64,000 bases of DNA, taken from contig NC_073746.1 in assembly GCF_029784135.1 (NCBI RefSeq), forward strand, positions 250,675,494-250,739,493. Reading direction: 5' to 3'. A program made the translations under genes and the position numbers. The stretch comes from Toxorhynchites rutilus septentrionalis. Lineage: Eukaryota > Arthropoda > Insecta > Diptera > Culicidae. How positions within the stretch are numbered: position 1 is the stretch's first letter; the number at the start of each line of letters is the position of its first letter. Below are positions 32,960 to 45,822 of this stretch, piece by piece. The notes beneath the pieces were generated by a model that was not told where the DNA came from, ran no database searches, and worked only from the letters and a program-made list of their open reading frames with translations.

Positions 32960-35275
32960 TGCAATAGAATTTATTGTTTTATTGATCGGATATTTAAGTA
33001 TACGAAGATTAGCCACCTCAGTTTTGGGTAGCAATGAATGTACGAATTTGTCCCACGTAAATGGGGTGTTTCTTGGCGGAGAAGCATCCAAAACGCTTGC
33101 GTCACCAAGCGTCGGCTTGCTATCGATCCCGATCATAAATCCTAGCCCAATCTAAGATATCTTCCATTGCAACCAATCGCTAGGAAATCGTCAACCCTTC
33201 GGGCTCAATTACTTGACCCGATGGAAGCCGCGCACACCGTGGGAGAGTGGGAGAGGAGCCAGCTTTAGCCAGGCTCCCGGCAGCCATTAATTATTTTGTG
33301 TCTCTAGGACATACGGGCAAAAATATTGCTTCCCTGAAACTGTGGCAGTGAGCAGCTTGTTGTAAATTAATATTAATAGCCCGGTAGCGAAACGGCATCG
33401 GTCGCACAGATATTGAGGCTCCGCTGTTCACGCGCTTCTAATGAGCAGAATGTGAACGCAAATTTAACGAACCGTGTGCTGTTTTCCAGTCCCCGGGGAC
33501 TAAATTTTACCTGTTGCTGTGGAAAACTGGCTGCGTGTGGACAGGATAAATAATTTCGTATCGTTTTTCATTTGCGGACCGCTGCGATACATATGTCCTG
33601 CGGTGACTATCTATTTCTGACGGGCGGCTGTTTGTAGATGAAATGGAAACCAAAATAGATTCCACGCCGATTGGATGGGATTGGATGGTGTGGTTTTATT
33701 TACAAAGTATCGGTGAAATTCCATCAGACCATCGCGGTCAAGAGCTGAAAGAATTAGGCTCCGTAGGGCCGAATGTTGCTGGTCGGATTTAATGGATGCT
33801 CGAAGATGTTTATGCGATCTAATGGATGGTAAGTGTGCGATTTGAATTAATTGATTCGACTGGGTTGTTTTGCCTGGTTACTGAATATGAAGAGTAGTTG
33901 TTGCGATGTTTCTACATGACTGAAACAGTTCACGCTCAGAACATGTCATTTAAAATAGTTTCCATGAGAATAATCTTTTCCAGATTATCCAAGTGTACGA
34001 TCCCAATAATTCCACTCTCCCGCGTATATCCACCAGAAATACACACACAACACTACAGGCAAGATTTATTAATAACGTTATAATTATTAATACGACAGCT
34101 CGAGCCGGCCATTGGGAGTCGTCGAGTTGTGTTATTGCATCTGCAACAACAATATTTTCTGGCTCTGTGCGCGAGTGGGTTTTTCGATTGAACATTTTTC
34201 TCCTGTATCGACAACGACGTCGGCAGCAGGCAGGCATCAGTGCTTTTGCGTGGGGAGTCCCGTGTTGAAATAGTTAATGCTGGTGTTCGCAACCTGATTC
34301 CTTGCGAGCGCCAACCAAGAGCCCGAGCTGCCGGCTCCGAACGGCCCGGTGTAGAACATGGTCCCGCAAAGTGTAATAACAAATAACGCCTGGCTGCTGC
34401 CTCAAACCGGGAACCTCCGCAAAGTGCATTTTTGTACAATGGAGATATGTCCCCTGGCGACGACCAATGGTCGAACAAGTGGTCGTGGACGTGAACACAT
34501 TTGTTTCGACCAACCCAAGGCAAGTGGCCGATCTGGTTGCTGCAAACCTATCGCTCGTATCGGTTGAAGGAAGCGATTTAATATCGGTTGTCGATATGTT
34601 CGCGTGTGATTTGTATGGGGAAATAAAGTAATTTGTCGCATAAATATCAACTCAAATCGATTAGAAAGGGGTTCATATGATCCGCTGGACTTTGTTTTCC
34701 GCGACAGTGTACTATCCGATTGCAACTGCTTTTCAACTGCGTTATGCGTGCGTGGATTGCCTTGAAGATTGATAACCATAACTTCCCGTAATTTACTGTT
34801 GGCTGCGATGATTAATAGGGTAGTTTTCTTTTAGTGTGAGCAGCTTGTTTTAATTTCTTTTCGTTTTTTTTTCACTCCACTCGTTAAGCGTAAGTTGATA
34901 ACAATTTGTTGCTGCCGTTGAATACTCCTTCTCATCTCATCTAGCAAATGATAGTTTCATTGCACAGAAACTGGAAATACTGAAACGTGTTTTCCGGTTG
35001 ATGTACGCCCGACAGCTGCTCCTGCTGTTGCTGCTGTTCCGAAGCAGGAGATTATTTATGGCGTGGTGCTAAACGATCTTGAGCCAGGATGACTTATAGA
35101 TTTAACCTTGATCGGGCTCGGCGCAGATTTGTCAGTGTAAACCAACTGATTGGTGCATATTTCTCAATTTTCTTTTCTCTACGAAGGCCAATGATTGTTT
35201 GAGAGGGAACAAAAACTAAGCGATTTCTCCGCACTTTGGTCATATTAGAAACATTAGTATCGAAGAACTTTGCAT
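32960..35275. other. Single-copy, GC-richer region; possible regulatory DNA
   Basis: Between 33.1 and 34.8 kb base composition rises and no transposon ends occur. Long frames overlap on both strands (33950-34779) without domains, so I do not call genes. Contiguous unique sequence like this in a TE-rich genome is a candidate for conserved enhancers of a distant gene. Confidence 0.35.
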
Positions 35276-35278
35276 ATA

Positions 35279-35448
35279 CGTGGACATGAAAAAACTATTC
35301 GCGCTATGGGTGCCGCGTTTGTTGACCGTTGACCGTGATTTGACAGCCTAATCGAGTGGACTTCTTCCGACGTTTTGAGACAATGGATGAAACGTGGATC
35401 CATTACAACACTCCTGAGTCCAATAGGCAGTCTACAGAGTGGCACTGA
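35279..35448 (+). pseudogene. mariner transposase remnant, central part
   Basis: The first frame reads VDMKKLFALWVPRLLTVDR then stops. The adjacent frame from 35347 reads NRVDFFRRFETMDETWIHYN then TPESNRQSTEWH and a stop. MDETWI contains the first catalytic Asp, and the WVPRLLT block precedes it as in mariners of the FVTxDETWIHxxTPE type. There are no terminal repeats and no second or third Asp. Confidence 0.7.
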
Positions 35449-35753
35449 GACATATTTCGATGACGTATCTGTCTTTTTCTTTACGCAAACCCATCTGTCA
35501 AATACCAGCGAAAACAATGCGAATGTAGAAGCCTTCTACTTTCGCGCTGTTTACTACTAATGGATTTCTGGTAGTTTAACCATGTAGAAGCCTTCTAATT
35601 TCACGCTGTTTACCTTTCTGAAAGACTAACTTCACCCACAGAAAAAAAACAAACAACGAGTATTGTAGAATCATAAGTTCTGAACACCGGTTCAGATGAT
35701 CGACATATCGAGTTGAAGCCAATAAGCTAGTCTTTTCTGAAAAAAATAATTAA

Positions 35754-36455
35754 GGGAGTATTCTAGTCTAGAAATTTGAAAAAAATCAAAAAAAAATTCC
35801 TTCATATTTCTGTAGTTTAGGCATACAAGAATATGCCCTAGAAAGGACTTATCGAAAATCCTATTATTTACCGAGTTAGAGCCGTTTTAGTGATGCGGTA
35901 TTTAACCTGGTACGGCCATAACAAATGAACTTCAAACGCGTTTTTCTCGAAACTAGTTTTTTCAAACTGGCGTACACGGTATCTCAAGTTCTACTGAACC
36001 GATTCATGTCAAATTTATATGGGTACAATCTGCAGGTATTTCTCTATCGCATGAAGCTCTAAAAAAATTATATTTTTTTAAATTTTACTATTTTTAAGAA
36101 AATCGGGAAACGTAAGAAAAAACTTTTTAAACTGCATTTTGTTTTTCAAACGACCACCATTTTGTCAAAAAAGATTTTTTTTGACTTATCCGAGGTTCAT
36201 GCGATAGCGGCATCTTTACTGATTCAGAATCTGTTCAATTTTTTTGTTTCAGATAACCAAAAGGGCTGGAATCGTGTAAGCCATGGCACAACTTTTTTTG
36301 AACCCTCTCACTTGATTAGCTCTTAACTATTCTAGTTATGAATGTACAAAGATGAACAAATAATGATATAAAAGATAGTAAAAATAATCTTTGTTTTATT
36401 TTTACGGAGCTCGAAAAAACGTCTGAAACTCGTGTCTCTACACTAGAATACCCCC
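35754..36455. mobile_element. TTAA-flanked MITE with GGGRGTATTCTAGT ends
   Basis: TTAA occurs at 35750-35753 and 36456-36459. The inverted ends are GGGAGTATTCTAGTCTAGA and GGGGGTATTCTAGTGTAGA. The element is 702 bp, AT-rich and non-coding. Confidence 0.7.
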
Positions 36456-36459
36456 TTAA

Positions 36460-37938
36460 CCCTCCTGTACTCGCGTGCAAAATCATAACACGTATACTCG
36501 CGCACGGTGTCACAGACCGAAATTTAAACTTCTCTGTAATGTTGCTATTGCGTATTTTTCAGGCTTTATTGGCATTTATTTGAAGAAGAGGGTGAAATTG
36601 AATGAAAAACTCCAAAAAATATGTTTTCTTCATCTTTATTATGTTTTAATAGTCATCTAATTCAGCCTCATCAAAATAGAGTAATTTTTGATACTCCAAC
36701 ACAAATAACGAAATTCGAATTTTTCACTGCTATTAATCAAGCAACTGAATATAATTCATAGAAGTATAAAGAGCTATGAAATAACATAAAAACGTATTAA
36801 TCGATTGTGGTTTCATTGGAGTAAGAATCGGAACATAGCATAACTGCATGCTCGAAGCAAATATATTTTTTTACATTTCATGCAGTTGTTGCGTGTTTTT
36901 TTGTTTGTTTTTTTTATCAAAGAGAAGAATGTATAACGTATTCTAGATAATTACCAGATGATAAAGGTTTTGAAATATAAAGTTTGCATATTTCCAATAT
37001 TCTTTGTCTCTGTATTCTTGGTAAACTAAGAATTAATGCCTTTTTTCAGATGGGGCATAAAAAGATTATATAAAAGGATTTCTAGGAACTTCCTTTTCTT
37101 TTTCTTGTTTTCTTGTCGATATTGTTCATTATAAAAAAAATATCCCCGAAACTGTAACTGTTAGAAATTACCATAAGCCACCGATTAGTTTTTAGTTTAC
37201 CTGTTACAATTCTTCCACAAAATAATTCTAAAGCCGTGGAAACTAGGCAAGGAATCAACTCAAACTTCAGAGAACATAATCCCTACATGAGAAACACATA
37301 TTTACTTTGATAAAAAAAAACTATTCAAACAGTTGAAAAAGGGTGACAGTATACTGTCCATTAAATCAAAAAACACTGTCGCTGCTTTGTAATCTCACTT
37401 AATTGCGCCTTCGGTTATGTAAAAATTTAAACAGTATTTCTAGTGCAGTGAAAATTTTTTTATATAGACTTACAAAGAAAAAAATTTAATTTTTTTTTTC
37501 ATCAAATACACCAAATACATTGAAAAAACTGAATAAAAATTGAAAAAAAAAACGCATGAAAACCGAAACGAAACAGTGAAAAATTTATCAACATGTTGCA
37601 TTTTCAACGAATTTGAACAGAATTTGCTGCCGGTGCTCAAAAATCGCGGTTTTTTTTACATGAAAATGACTCGCAGATTAATATCGTAAATTTCTTGCAA
37701 CCTCAAATAAATTGGAGTATTGCCAGATACCTTTAGAAGTCTTTGGGTAAGCAAAATATTGAAAAAATATACCAAGTGAAAAGAATATTCACGTGTGTGA
37801 CAATATAGTTACCACGGTCTTATAAAGGGTTAAGTGACCCTTTCAACAAGCAATTCAACAAAGTAAATAGACATTAAATTCGGTGAATATCAAGAGTAAT
37901 GCAACCAGAACTTCTGATAGCATTGGTTGAGCTTCTGC
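36460..37938. other. Unassigned AT-rich sequence
   Basis: No element ends, domains or tandem repeats were recognised. Confidence 0.3.
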
Positions 37939-37942
37939 TTAG

Positions 37943-38175
37943 CACGTTGAGTGCCACGGTTTTATAGCGACTCTATGAAAAATTTTAAACGTATTAGGGT
38001 CATCGTTTCTTATCGTAATGGAAGGCATTTTTGTTTGAAAGGGAATGTTTATAAGCTTATATGCTTATATTAGTTACCTCTCTTATCATATGTTATACTG
38101 TCAGTCACCGGTGACCGACGCAGTCTGATCGAAAACTCGGTGTCAGTCACCGGTGACTGACGTGGCAGTCAACGG
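37943..38175. mobile_element. Small TTAA-type MITE with GTTGASTGCCACG ends
   Basis: The left end CACGTTGAGTGCCACGG is preceded by TTAG. The right end, in reverse complement CCGTTGACTGCCACG, is followed by TTAA at 38176-38179. Inside lie two copies of GTCAGTCACCGGTGAC, themselves palindromic. The 233-bp element is piggyBac-like by target and end sequence. Confidence 0.55.
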
Positions 38176-38179
38176 TTAA

Positions 38180-39150
38180 GCTCCTCATCTGTGCAGAAGG
38201 TAAATAACTCTTCTTGCATCGTCGACATTGGCTTCTACCATGGCTGTGATATTGTATTATTTATTGAGGAATTTGTAAATTTAGAATATCCTCAATCCTC
38301 TTAGTAAAATCCGTCGTCGCGAAAATAAGAAAACAAAGAGAATCGAACATTTATAACTTTTCGGTAACAAGTTTCCTGGAGTTATTTGGAATAAAAGAGA
38401 AATATTGAGACATGTTTTGGTATCTTCTCTGTTACTTTTCCATAAACAGCAAAAAAGTATGTTAGTTAGTCGTTTTGGCGGAGAAATTGACTATGCAGAG
38501 CCCTGTTTACGCTACGCGCACGTGAATTAAGCATTTTGTAAATTCTTTTTCAATCACTTCACTTTAGTTCACTTTATTTAGCTTCGTAATCACTTCGTTA
38601 TATTTTGAATTAAATGAAAGGATGAGTGTATTATCATTCAAGCTCCGATGAAGCTTCACAGAGCGTTCTCACAATATGCACAAAGAAAACTGCACAGTAC
38701 TAAGCATGCTTTGGCATGGATTTTGATTTAGGATTACGTCTTTCATTTCTGTACCGGTGTGTGAGTTAAAAGCTTCAGGAACAAGAGGGTACGTCGGAGG
38801 TGCAAGGTTTTGATTGTTAATAACTCTTTGCCGGCTGAACGAAGTGGTAGGATAATCACTTATACTTCAAAGATAAGATTTTCAGAATTTGGGACCTAAG
38901 TGCAAGCTTGTTATACAGTAAAATATAAGGAGCATGTTTGGACTTGAATTTGATCATGACTGCCGTCTAATAAAACGAGTATATGTGTCAAATATAGCAC
39001 AAGTCAAAACGTGTATGAAGGTCTTGTACATACATTATCTCGCATGAACTTGTTCACGCTTTTTTACTTGCCGGTTTTCCAATCTTGTACGAATTGATGA
39101 ACATATGTCGATGAGCCTTGTTAAGGTTTTGAAAAGTACGACAATGATTT
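38180..39150. other. Mostly unassigned; hAT-MITE fragment at 38463-38504
   Basis: TTAGTCGTTTTGGCGGAGAAA and GCAGAGCCCTG at 38463-38504 match the right end of the hAT MITE at 23846-24565. The remainder shows no recognised feature. Confidence 0.4.
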
Positions 39151-39152
39151 TA

Positions 39153-40363
39153 GGTTGAGGAAAAAGAAATCCTTTATTTTCTCGATAGATGGCTGTAGTG
39201 TTCGATATCTCGTATAGTATCGATCAAACCATTGCAAGGTTATTTTCGTTTTCATGGTAACATTTGACACTAAAAAAACTTTTTGCAGTTTTTCGTTTGT
39301 TCCATTCAGTTGTGAGTTGTAGGGTGTTAACAATGGAACTCAACGAAGAGAAAATTCGGTACATATTACAGTTTTTCTTTGATAAAGGTGAAAATGCAAG
39401 CCAAGCCGAAGATATTGTAAATGGTTTTTATGGGGCCGATACTGTAACAACTAATTTCGTGCAATTTTGATTTTGTCGATTACATTCAGGCATTTTTGAT
39501 GTTAAAGATGCACCTCGTATAGGCATGCCTGTCGTCGAAATTGTCGATAAAATACCAAAAAAAAAACGAAATTGACCGCTGAAAATCGACCTGAAAACTG
39601 TTTTAAACAATTTGCGTATTGCTGGATCCACAAAGATGTTCGGTGCTTGGGTGCCACCCAAATAACACCAAAAAATATGATGGATCGAATTTCTATCTAT
39701 TAAAACTTGGACAAACGGAATGAAATCGACCCATTTCTTAAACGGATAGTGACTGGGGATGATAAATGGGTCACATACGACAACATTGTGCGCAAACGAT
39801 CGTGGTCAAAGCATGGTGAAGCAGCTCAGACGGTGACCAAACCAGGAAATGGCCAGGAAGGTTTTACTGAGCATTTGGTGGGACTTAAACAGAATCATTT
39901 TTTATGAGTTACTTCCATATGGCCAAACACTAAATTTTGATCTCTACTATCAACAACTGGACTGTTTGAAGCTAGCGATCTGCCAGAAACAGTAGAAGTG
40001 CTTTGTTCCATCAGAACAACGCAAGGCCCCACATGTCTATATTGACTCCCCAGAAAATCGGGGAGGTTGGTTGGGAAGTAATAAAATCTGTAATTACCTG
40101 TAATTACCACCTTTTTCTCGCATTGCAAAATTTCCTGAGTAATAAGAAATTGGAATCAAGAAAAGATTGTGAAAATCGATCACTATAGTTGTCGCCTATA
40201 AGAACCAAGACTTCTATGAGAGAGACATTATGAAATTACCTTTAAAATGACCATGAAATATACAACAAAACGGTGCATATTCGACTCAAATCGGACAATC
40301 CTAAATATCTCAAATAAAATTTTGAATTTTTCGTAAAAATAATGGATTAGTTTTTCTCCAACC
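39153..40363 (+). mobile_element. mariner element with both terminal repeats
   Basis: TA at 39151 is followed by GGTTGAGGAAAAAGAAATCC. The right end, in reverse complement GGTTGGAGAAAAACTAATCC, is followed by TA at 40364. The length of 1,211 bp is close to a normal mariner. It belongs to a different mariner lineage from the 15-20 kb copies, although the protein is recognisably related. Confidence 0.8.
39334..40250 (+). pseudogene. mariner transposase, heavily decayed, catalytic Asp lost
   Basis: The start is MELNEEKIRYILQFFFDKGE. Frames break several times: 39480-39660 covers the helix-turn-helix remnant, and 39707-39907 reads RNEIDPFLKRIVTGDDKWVT (first Asp kept). Then FHQNNARPHMS has Asn in place of the second catalytic Asp. 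The YSPDLAPSD block is deleted, leaving only NYHLF, and the tail resembles NQDFYERDIMKLP. It cannot be active. Intact terminal repeats mean it could still be moved by a related transposase. Confidence 0.8.
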
Positions 40364-40470
40364 TAATATATTCTACTAAAATATTAGTCATTATCATAAC
40401 AAGTTGATTCGCGTAGTACAACTTACCAGTATCTTGAAAGTTTCAAATGAGAACTAGTGTTAATTAATAG

Positions 40471-40556
40471 GGGTCGATGTTTGGACCTGTGTCGACCCCT
40501 GGGAAACCGAAATCGACCCCAAGGGGTCGACATCAACCACTTTGAGAAACCCTGGA
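40471..40556 (-). mobile_element. hAT-like terminal fragment
   Basis: In reverse complement it starts CCAGGGTTTCTCAAAGTGG and contains GTCGACCCCTTGGGGTCGA and a second GGGGTCGA motif. CAGGGTTTCTCAAA-type ends belong to hAT elements. The partner end was not found. Confidence 0.45.
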
Positions 40557-40559
40557 CTA

Positions 40560-43500
40560 AACCATCGAAAACCGTTGCACAAAAGCCGAAAACACTGATT
40601 CCACAGAAAGCTGCAGAGCACAGAACGAGGTATTATGTTTTCAGCAAACCAAATTCAGTTCTTTTTAGAACTAAACATTACTTTGAAGCGAGTTTTCCAT
40701 TTATAATATAATGCTGCGATCAAATACATTTAAAACTACAGATATAATCCACTTCCAGTTTTTGTTTGTATTACAGTACTCGATTTTTTAAATTTGAATA
40801 ACCCATCTACCATTTGTAGGACTATATTTTCCCTTCACAGTTTTATATACATTATGCATGATTGTTACATTACATTACGGAAACTACTGACTAAGGTTAT
40901 TCAGGTTGAACTGGAAATAAGCTTAGATTTAAGTTGGTTTATGCGTTATTCAGCATTTTGTTCATTCAGTTCATTCCTTTTTTTCAAACAGCATTATTTT
41001 TTGTAACATTTTTTGCAACACATTCTTGAGGTTCTGTTGTAGAGATAAACAGTTTTCCTATACCATCGGAAGTTTTTTGGCAACATTTTTTCCAAAAAAC
41101 TTATGCATTCGCCATTTTGAAAAATTATCATTGAGTAGTAAAAATTTTTCCATGATTGTGAAAATACTCAGTAGAGAGCGAATCAAAATGGACATCTCGA
41201 ATTTTCGAACGGGACTTCCTGCCAAATGCTGATTCCCGTAAAAAAATACCCTATGTAAAATTTAACCTCAATCAATTCATTTACTAGGCTAGACGTCAAG
41301 GTTTGATTTTTTTTTTTGAAAATTGTCGAGTCACCCAAGGGGGGAGCACATGGGATCGATCGTATCACAATCGTATCTTGAAAAATGTTAAGAATGAAGA
41401 AAAGCAAAATAAATTGCTGTTGAAATGTCTTATTCCAAAAAATTGTACCTACTTCAATATCCAATCACTGCCGTTATGGATAAAAATATCATAGACAATT
41501 CAATTATCACCGTACAAAACAATAACAGAGAGCAAATTCATGACTTTTACATTTTTCAGAATTCCATTTTCTTTCAATTTCTATTATATCCTCAAAAATA
41601 CACTAGGTACATGTCTTGGCCGTCTTTCGTATAGCAAAAATCAATAACTGTTGAGTCGATTAATTTACTACCATTTCTTTTCAGATTAATTGCAGAAACT
41701 TTTGGTACGGCCTTTAGCTACATAGCATGACAGGTAGTAGAATTATTGCCTCTGATCACAACTCAACAACTGATAACATTAACCATTACACTAGTAGTTG
41801 CGTGTCTGTCGATGGATTTAAGTCTTGCTCGCTCATTTGAAGGCCTATCAGAGGAAGGTGGGTATGCGTGAACCTCAAACGCACCGGGAGAAACGTGTTT
41901 TATCCCGTGGGGAGACAGGCAAGATGAAGAACCAAAACCTACCCCAAGGTCGCCCGATGAGCGCGGACCAGCAGAATGAGTGTATATCAATTAATTATAT
42001 TTATTTATAACCGCATCGGACCCCACATACAAATACGCGCGCCCCAATCCATCGTTTTGCGTTGGAACGTACCCTGAACTGTCTTAATATCCCCACGGAG
42101 AAGATTTGTGGTTTGGTGCCTTCGTGGGACAATTTTTCTTCCATCCGCGGCGAGTGAAAAACTCATCCACGCGAATGCTGCCCTCTTATCAGTCGGTCTG
42201 CATCTCCGCGGCGGTCGATTTGAATTTGAATTATGCTAATTGACATCGGAGCCGTAAAACGTGGCTCGTTGCAATAAATCAATCGCCGAGTTTTTACAGC
42301 TCACTGTAAACTTTATAACAATTACCATATCTGGGATGTTAGCGCGTGGATTGCGCTGCCTCTCTGTCCCCGAGTGATATTATGTGAGCATCTGTGTGTC
42401 GTTTCGCGTTTTGATCACTGTAGTGTAGAAAAGCTAGCGCCAAAAATTGATTCCTTTTCGATTGTTGTGGTTCTGAGAAACCTTGATTCTCGCAAAAAAA
42501 AACTTTTTTGCAACCTGTACTAGGGAAACCGCATTTTTTCGTCCCCCGAGCCTTCCAAGGTTTGCTAGGGCGTCTGAATTTGCGCCGAAGATAATTTATG
42601 CTAAAATCTGCGCCAGTCTAGCTTTCAGCCACCGACCGACGCGCGTCTCAGATTTCCTGGCGAATGCTGGCCAAATTGACTCGGAGCCATCGAGGCGGTT
42701 ACTATTTTTTCTGCTACGCCACGCCCACTCAATGCAAGAGTTGCAGTCAGCATGCAGTCCAAGAGAGAGAGATACCCCACGCGACCTTCGAGAAGGTGCC
42801 AATGGTTTTTTTTTCCTTTCTGTGTCTATTTATTATTTGCTTATTATTATCAATTTATAGCAACTCAGAACAAACATCCCATGGGCGGCTGAAAAGTGGC
42901 TCCAACGCTGACCAACGGCGGCGAATACAAAAATGTTGCACCAAGGGGGCGATAATGCACAACGCTGCAGTCCTAGATGTCAGATAAAGTGCAACAGCTC
43001 GTGTGCCACCAATGCAATAATGGTGGGCTGAAGGAAAAATCTGACCGCGCGAAACAAGTGGGCTTTTGGGAGCTATTTTCGTTCGCAGTGCTACTTGTAT
43101 TTTGTTTTCTATATTTGTATGATGTGGAGCAATGTGGAGCAATGTGGAGCGTAGACAAAAGTGCCTGGGCGGAGCCGACTGTCTTTTACTGACCGTCAAA
43201 GTGACAGCCAGGAATATTTTTACCATCGAGAGGAGAACTGCCGCCGGGGATAGTTGGACGTCCGACCAACAGTTTACGACGTTACACGGGCTGCGTTTGA
43301 GCTAAATTTAGAATAATTTTGCTCAACAATGCGGTCAGGCAATGATGTGTGGGCTCTAAATGAATTGACTGAACCCTGTAGAATCCACTGTATCAAATCT
43401 CAAAGTGACAGTGCACTCAGATAGTATTTTATGTATTTCAATATCATTATTATCTATCCTCATACCGTAGCATGAAATTTTGCATTTCAAATGACATCGA

Positions 43501-43700
43501 CAGTGGATGCTGTTCACTGGCCCTGAAACTCATTGAAATAATGCAAGTTATTTGTATCCATGATCGATGAAGAACAATAACATGCCATAATCCCCTTTAC
43601 TTTGCAATTTCGACGTGAGATGGCTCGAGTCATAGTGTTTCCGAAGGCGAATGTTGCAGTTCAGCAATTCCAAATGAAATCGTCCTTAAAATGCAGATTT
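40560..43700. other. Unassigned; unique GC-richer segment at about 41.76-43.25 kb
   Basis: 40560-41750 is AT-rich with no recognised feature. 41760-43250 is GC-richer and element-free. Frames such as 42483-42860 overlap antisense frames and lack domains. A 10-bp unit AATGTGGAGC is repeated three times near 43123-43152. This may be host regulatory DNA. Confidence 0.3.
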
Positions 43701-43707
43701 TAAAGAA

Positions 43708-44834
43708 GTTTTTCACAGCAATTGGGAATTTTTTTATTCAAGCGCAACTTTTGAAAAGGGCGTATCATTTAGAAGGAGATTGATAATAACCTTTTTTGTT
43801 TTAAATCACATCAGAATTCATAATTTGTGGCTAAGAATGATTGCTAACATACAAAAATTCGAAGTTTCGAAAATTCCTAAAAATTCTATGATCTACAAAC
43901 TTCGTCAAAAATAGTTTTACCATCTTGGGACCATTTTTTAAATTTTCTACATGACTTCTATTTTATATGAAAAAATTTAAAAAAATATAAAAAAATACAT
44001 ATTTTTTGATATCGCAAATAAAAATTTTATTTTGTAAATAAAAAGAGTACTAATTTTTTTCTCAGTGCATATTTTTTTCAAATTAAGCCAACAATACTCT
44101 ATAACTCTTTCTAACACACTATTTCGGTACGACTCATATTTTAAGAGATATAAATTATCAAAGATTTCACTTACTCAAATCGATACGCCCTTTTGAAAAG
44201 TTACGCTTGAGTCAAAAAATGAACCATGATGATGTATTTGGAAAAGTTGTTGGAAATTATAAGCAAATTCATAAAATTTCATGAACATGACGGATTATTT
44301 ACTATAAAAAAGACAATAAATTAGAAATATTTTTTTTAAAATATTTCGAGAATGGCTACATTTAGAAGGAGATTGATAAGGACCTTTTTTGTTTTTAATC
44401 ACATCAGGATTCATAATTTGTGGCTAAAAATTATTATTAACATGCAAAAATTCGAAGTTTCGGAAATTCCTAAAAATTCGATGTTCCATTAAGTTCGTCA
44501 AAAATAATTTTACCATCTTGGGACCATTTTTTAAATTTTCTGCATGACTTCTATTTTGTATGAAAAAATAAAAAAAAATAATTGAAAAATATGTATTTTG
44601 GATATTGCAAATTGAATTTTTATTTTGTAAAAAAAGAGACCTAATTTTTTTTCTCAGTGTACATTTTTTTCATATTCAACCATCAATACTCTATAACTCT
44701 TTCTAAGACACTATTTTGGTACGGCTCATACTTTTTGAGATATAAATTATCAAAGATTTCTCTTACTCAAATCGATACGCCCTTTTCAAAAGTTACGCTT
44801 GAGTTAAAAAATTCCCAATTGCTGTGGAAAACTC
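43708..44834. mobile_element. MITE with ~55-bp TIRs and an internal direct duplication
   Basis: The left end CACAGCAATTGGGAATTTTT continues through CAAGCGCAACTTTTGAAAAG. The right end at 44779-44834 is its complement. Inside, about 440 bp beginning CATTTAGAAGGAGATTGATA is present twice as direct repeats (43769-44220 and 44357-44800), each closed by GATACGCCCTTTT. It is non-coding. Confidence 0.65.
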
Positions 44835-45099
44835 ATATTTCCTCCAACCCAAACGGAATACACACTTTCATTCGAATCCATAATACTCATGCTTTGTCAT
44901 TTGTCGATTTCATTTGGAATTACTCAGTTGTAGATAACATAAGGTGAGATTTGAAGTCGTGTCTTCTTTTTTTTCTCTCAAAGCTATCGACTCGTGTATG
45001 AAAAACCAGCCAAAAAGTAAGGCGGTTTCCAAAATATAGGCTTTATTATCTCACGTCACTCATGGTGCAGAAAAAAGATGAATTACTTTTCTCTGTAAT

Positions 45100-45822
45100 G
45101 TGCGATTCACATAGAACGTTACGGAGAAGAACGTCTACGTTCCGTCAACGTCTCCACCAATTCACACATGCAGTCAATACTTCCACCAGCCCGTCACGTC
45201 AAATGTCAAACGAATGATTTATTTAATGTTATTCATGGTGTCGCCATCTACAACAATTTTAAATTGCAATGCCCTCTTTCGAATCAGCATGCCTAGAATC
45301 AGTCCTAAATTTTGGAAAAATTCAATGAAAATCATTGAATTAAAATGCTTGAACCCCGTAGTCCGACCCTTATTCAACAATAATAATATATAGACTATTT
45401 CTCTCAGCTAGGCGCGAATTATTTTCACTCCGAACTAAGAGATATGTTGGCATAAAAAAGTACATAATTTGGGCCGAGAACTCAATGTTTACAAAAATGT
45501 CCAATTAGAGGTAAAATATCTAATTAAACATCACAGGTCTGTCCAATTAGCAAAATGTCGAATTAGATGTAAATTACTGTACAACCAAAATCAAAACAAA
45601 AGCCGTGACACAAAGCCCAGACAAAAACCAAACGAGCCGTCCGTCTGCGTCAATTATTCTTTTCTAAAAATCCTGCCGGTCGTTTTCGTTGAACGTATGC
45701 TGACGGGTCGTTACGTTGCCGGTGTATGTGAATGTTTTCATAATAATTGCTTGGTAGAATAACTGACGTAACGTGACGTGACGGGACGTGAACGTGACGT
45801 GGATGTTGTATGTGAATCGCAC
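45100..45822. mobile_element. MITE with GTGCGATTCACATA ends
   Basis: The left end is GTGCGATTCACATAGAACG and the right end in reverse complement is GTGCGATTCACATACAACA. The subterminal right region is rich in ACGTGACG repeats. The 723-bp element codes for nothing. It is interrupted or joined by a second repeat end at 45579. Confidence 0.5.
45455..45579 (-). mobile_element. pogo-like terminal fragment (CAGTAATTTACATC)
   Basis: In reverse complement it starts CAGTAATTTACATCTAATTC, flanked by TA at 45580, with two TCCAATTAG-type motifs. Only one end is visible. It lies inside the 45100-45822 MITE. Confidence 0.4.

Noticed and set aside
33950..34779. Open frames up to 156 codons on both strands
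   Set aside because: Same reasons; treated as unique non-coding sequence.
42483..42860. 125-codon frame
   Set aside because: Low-complexity ends, antisense overlap and no recognisable motif.
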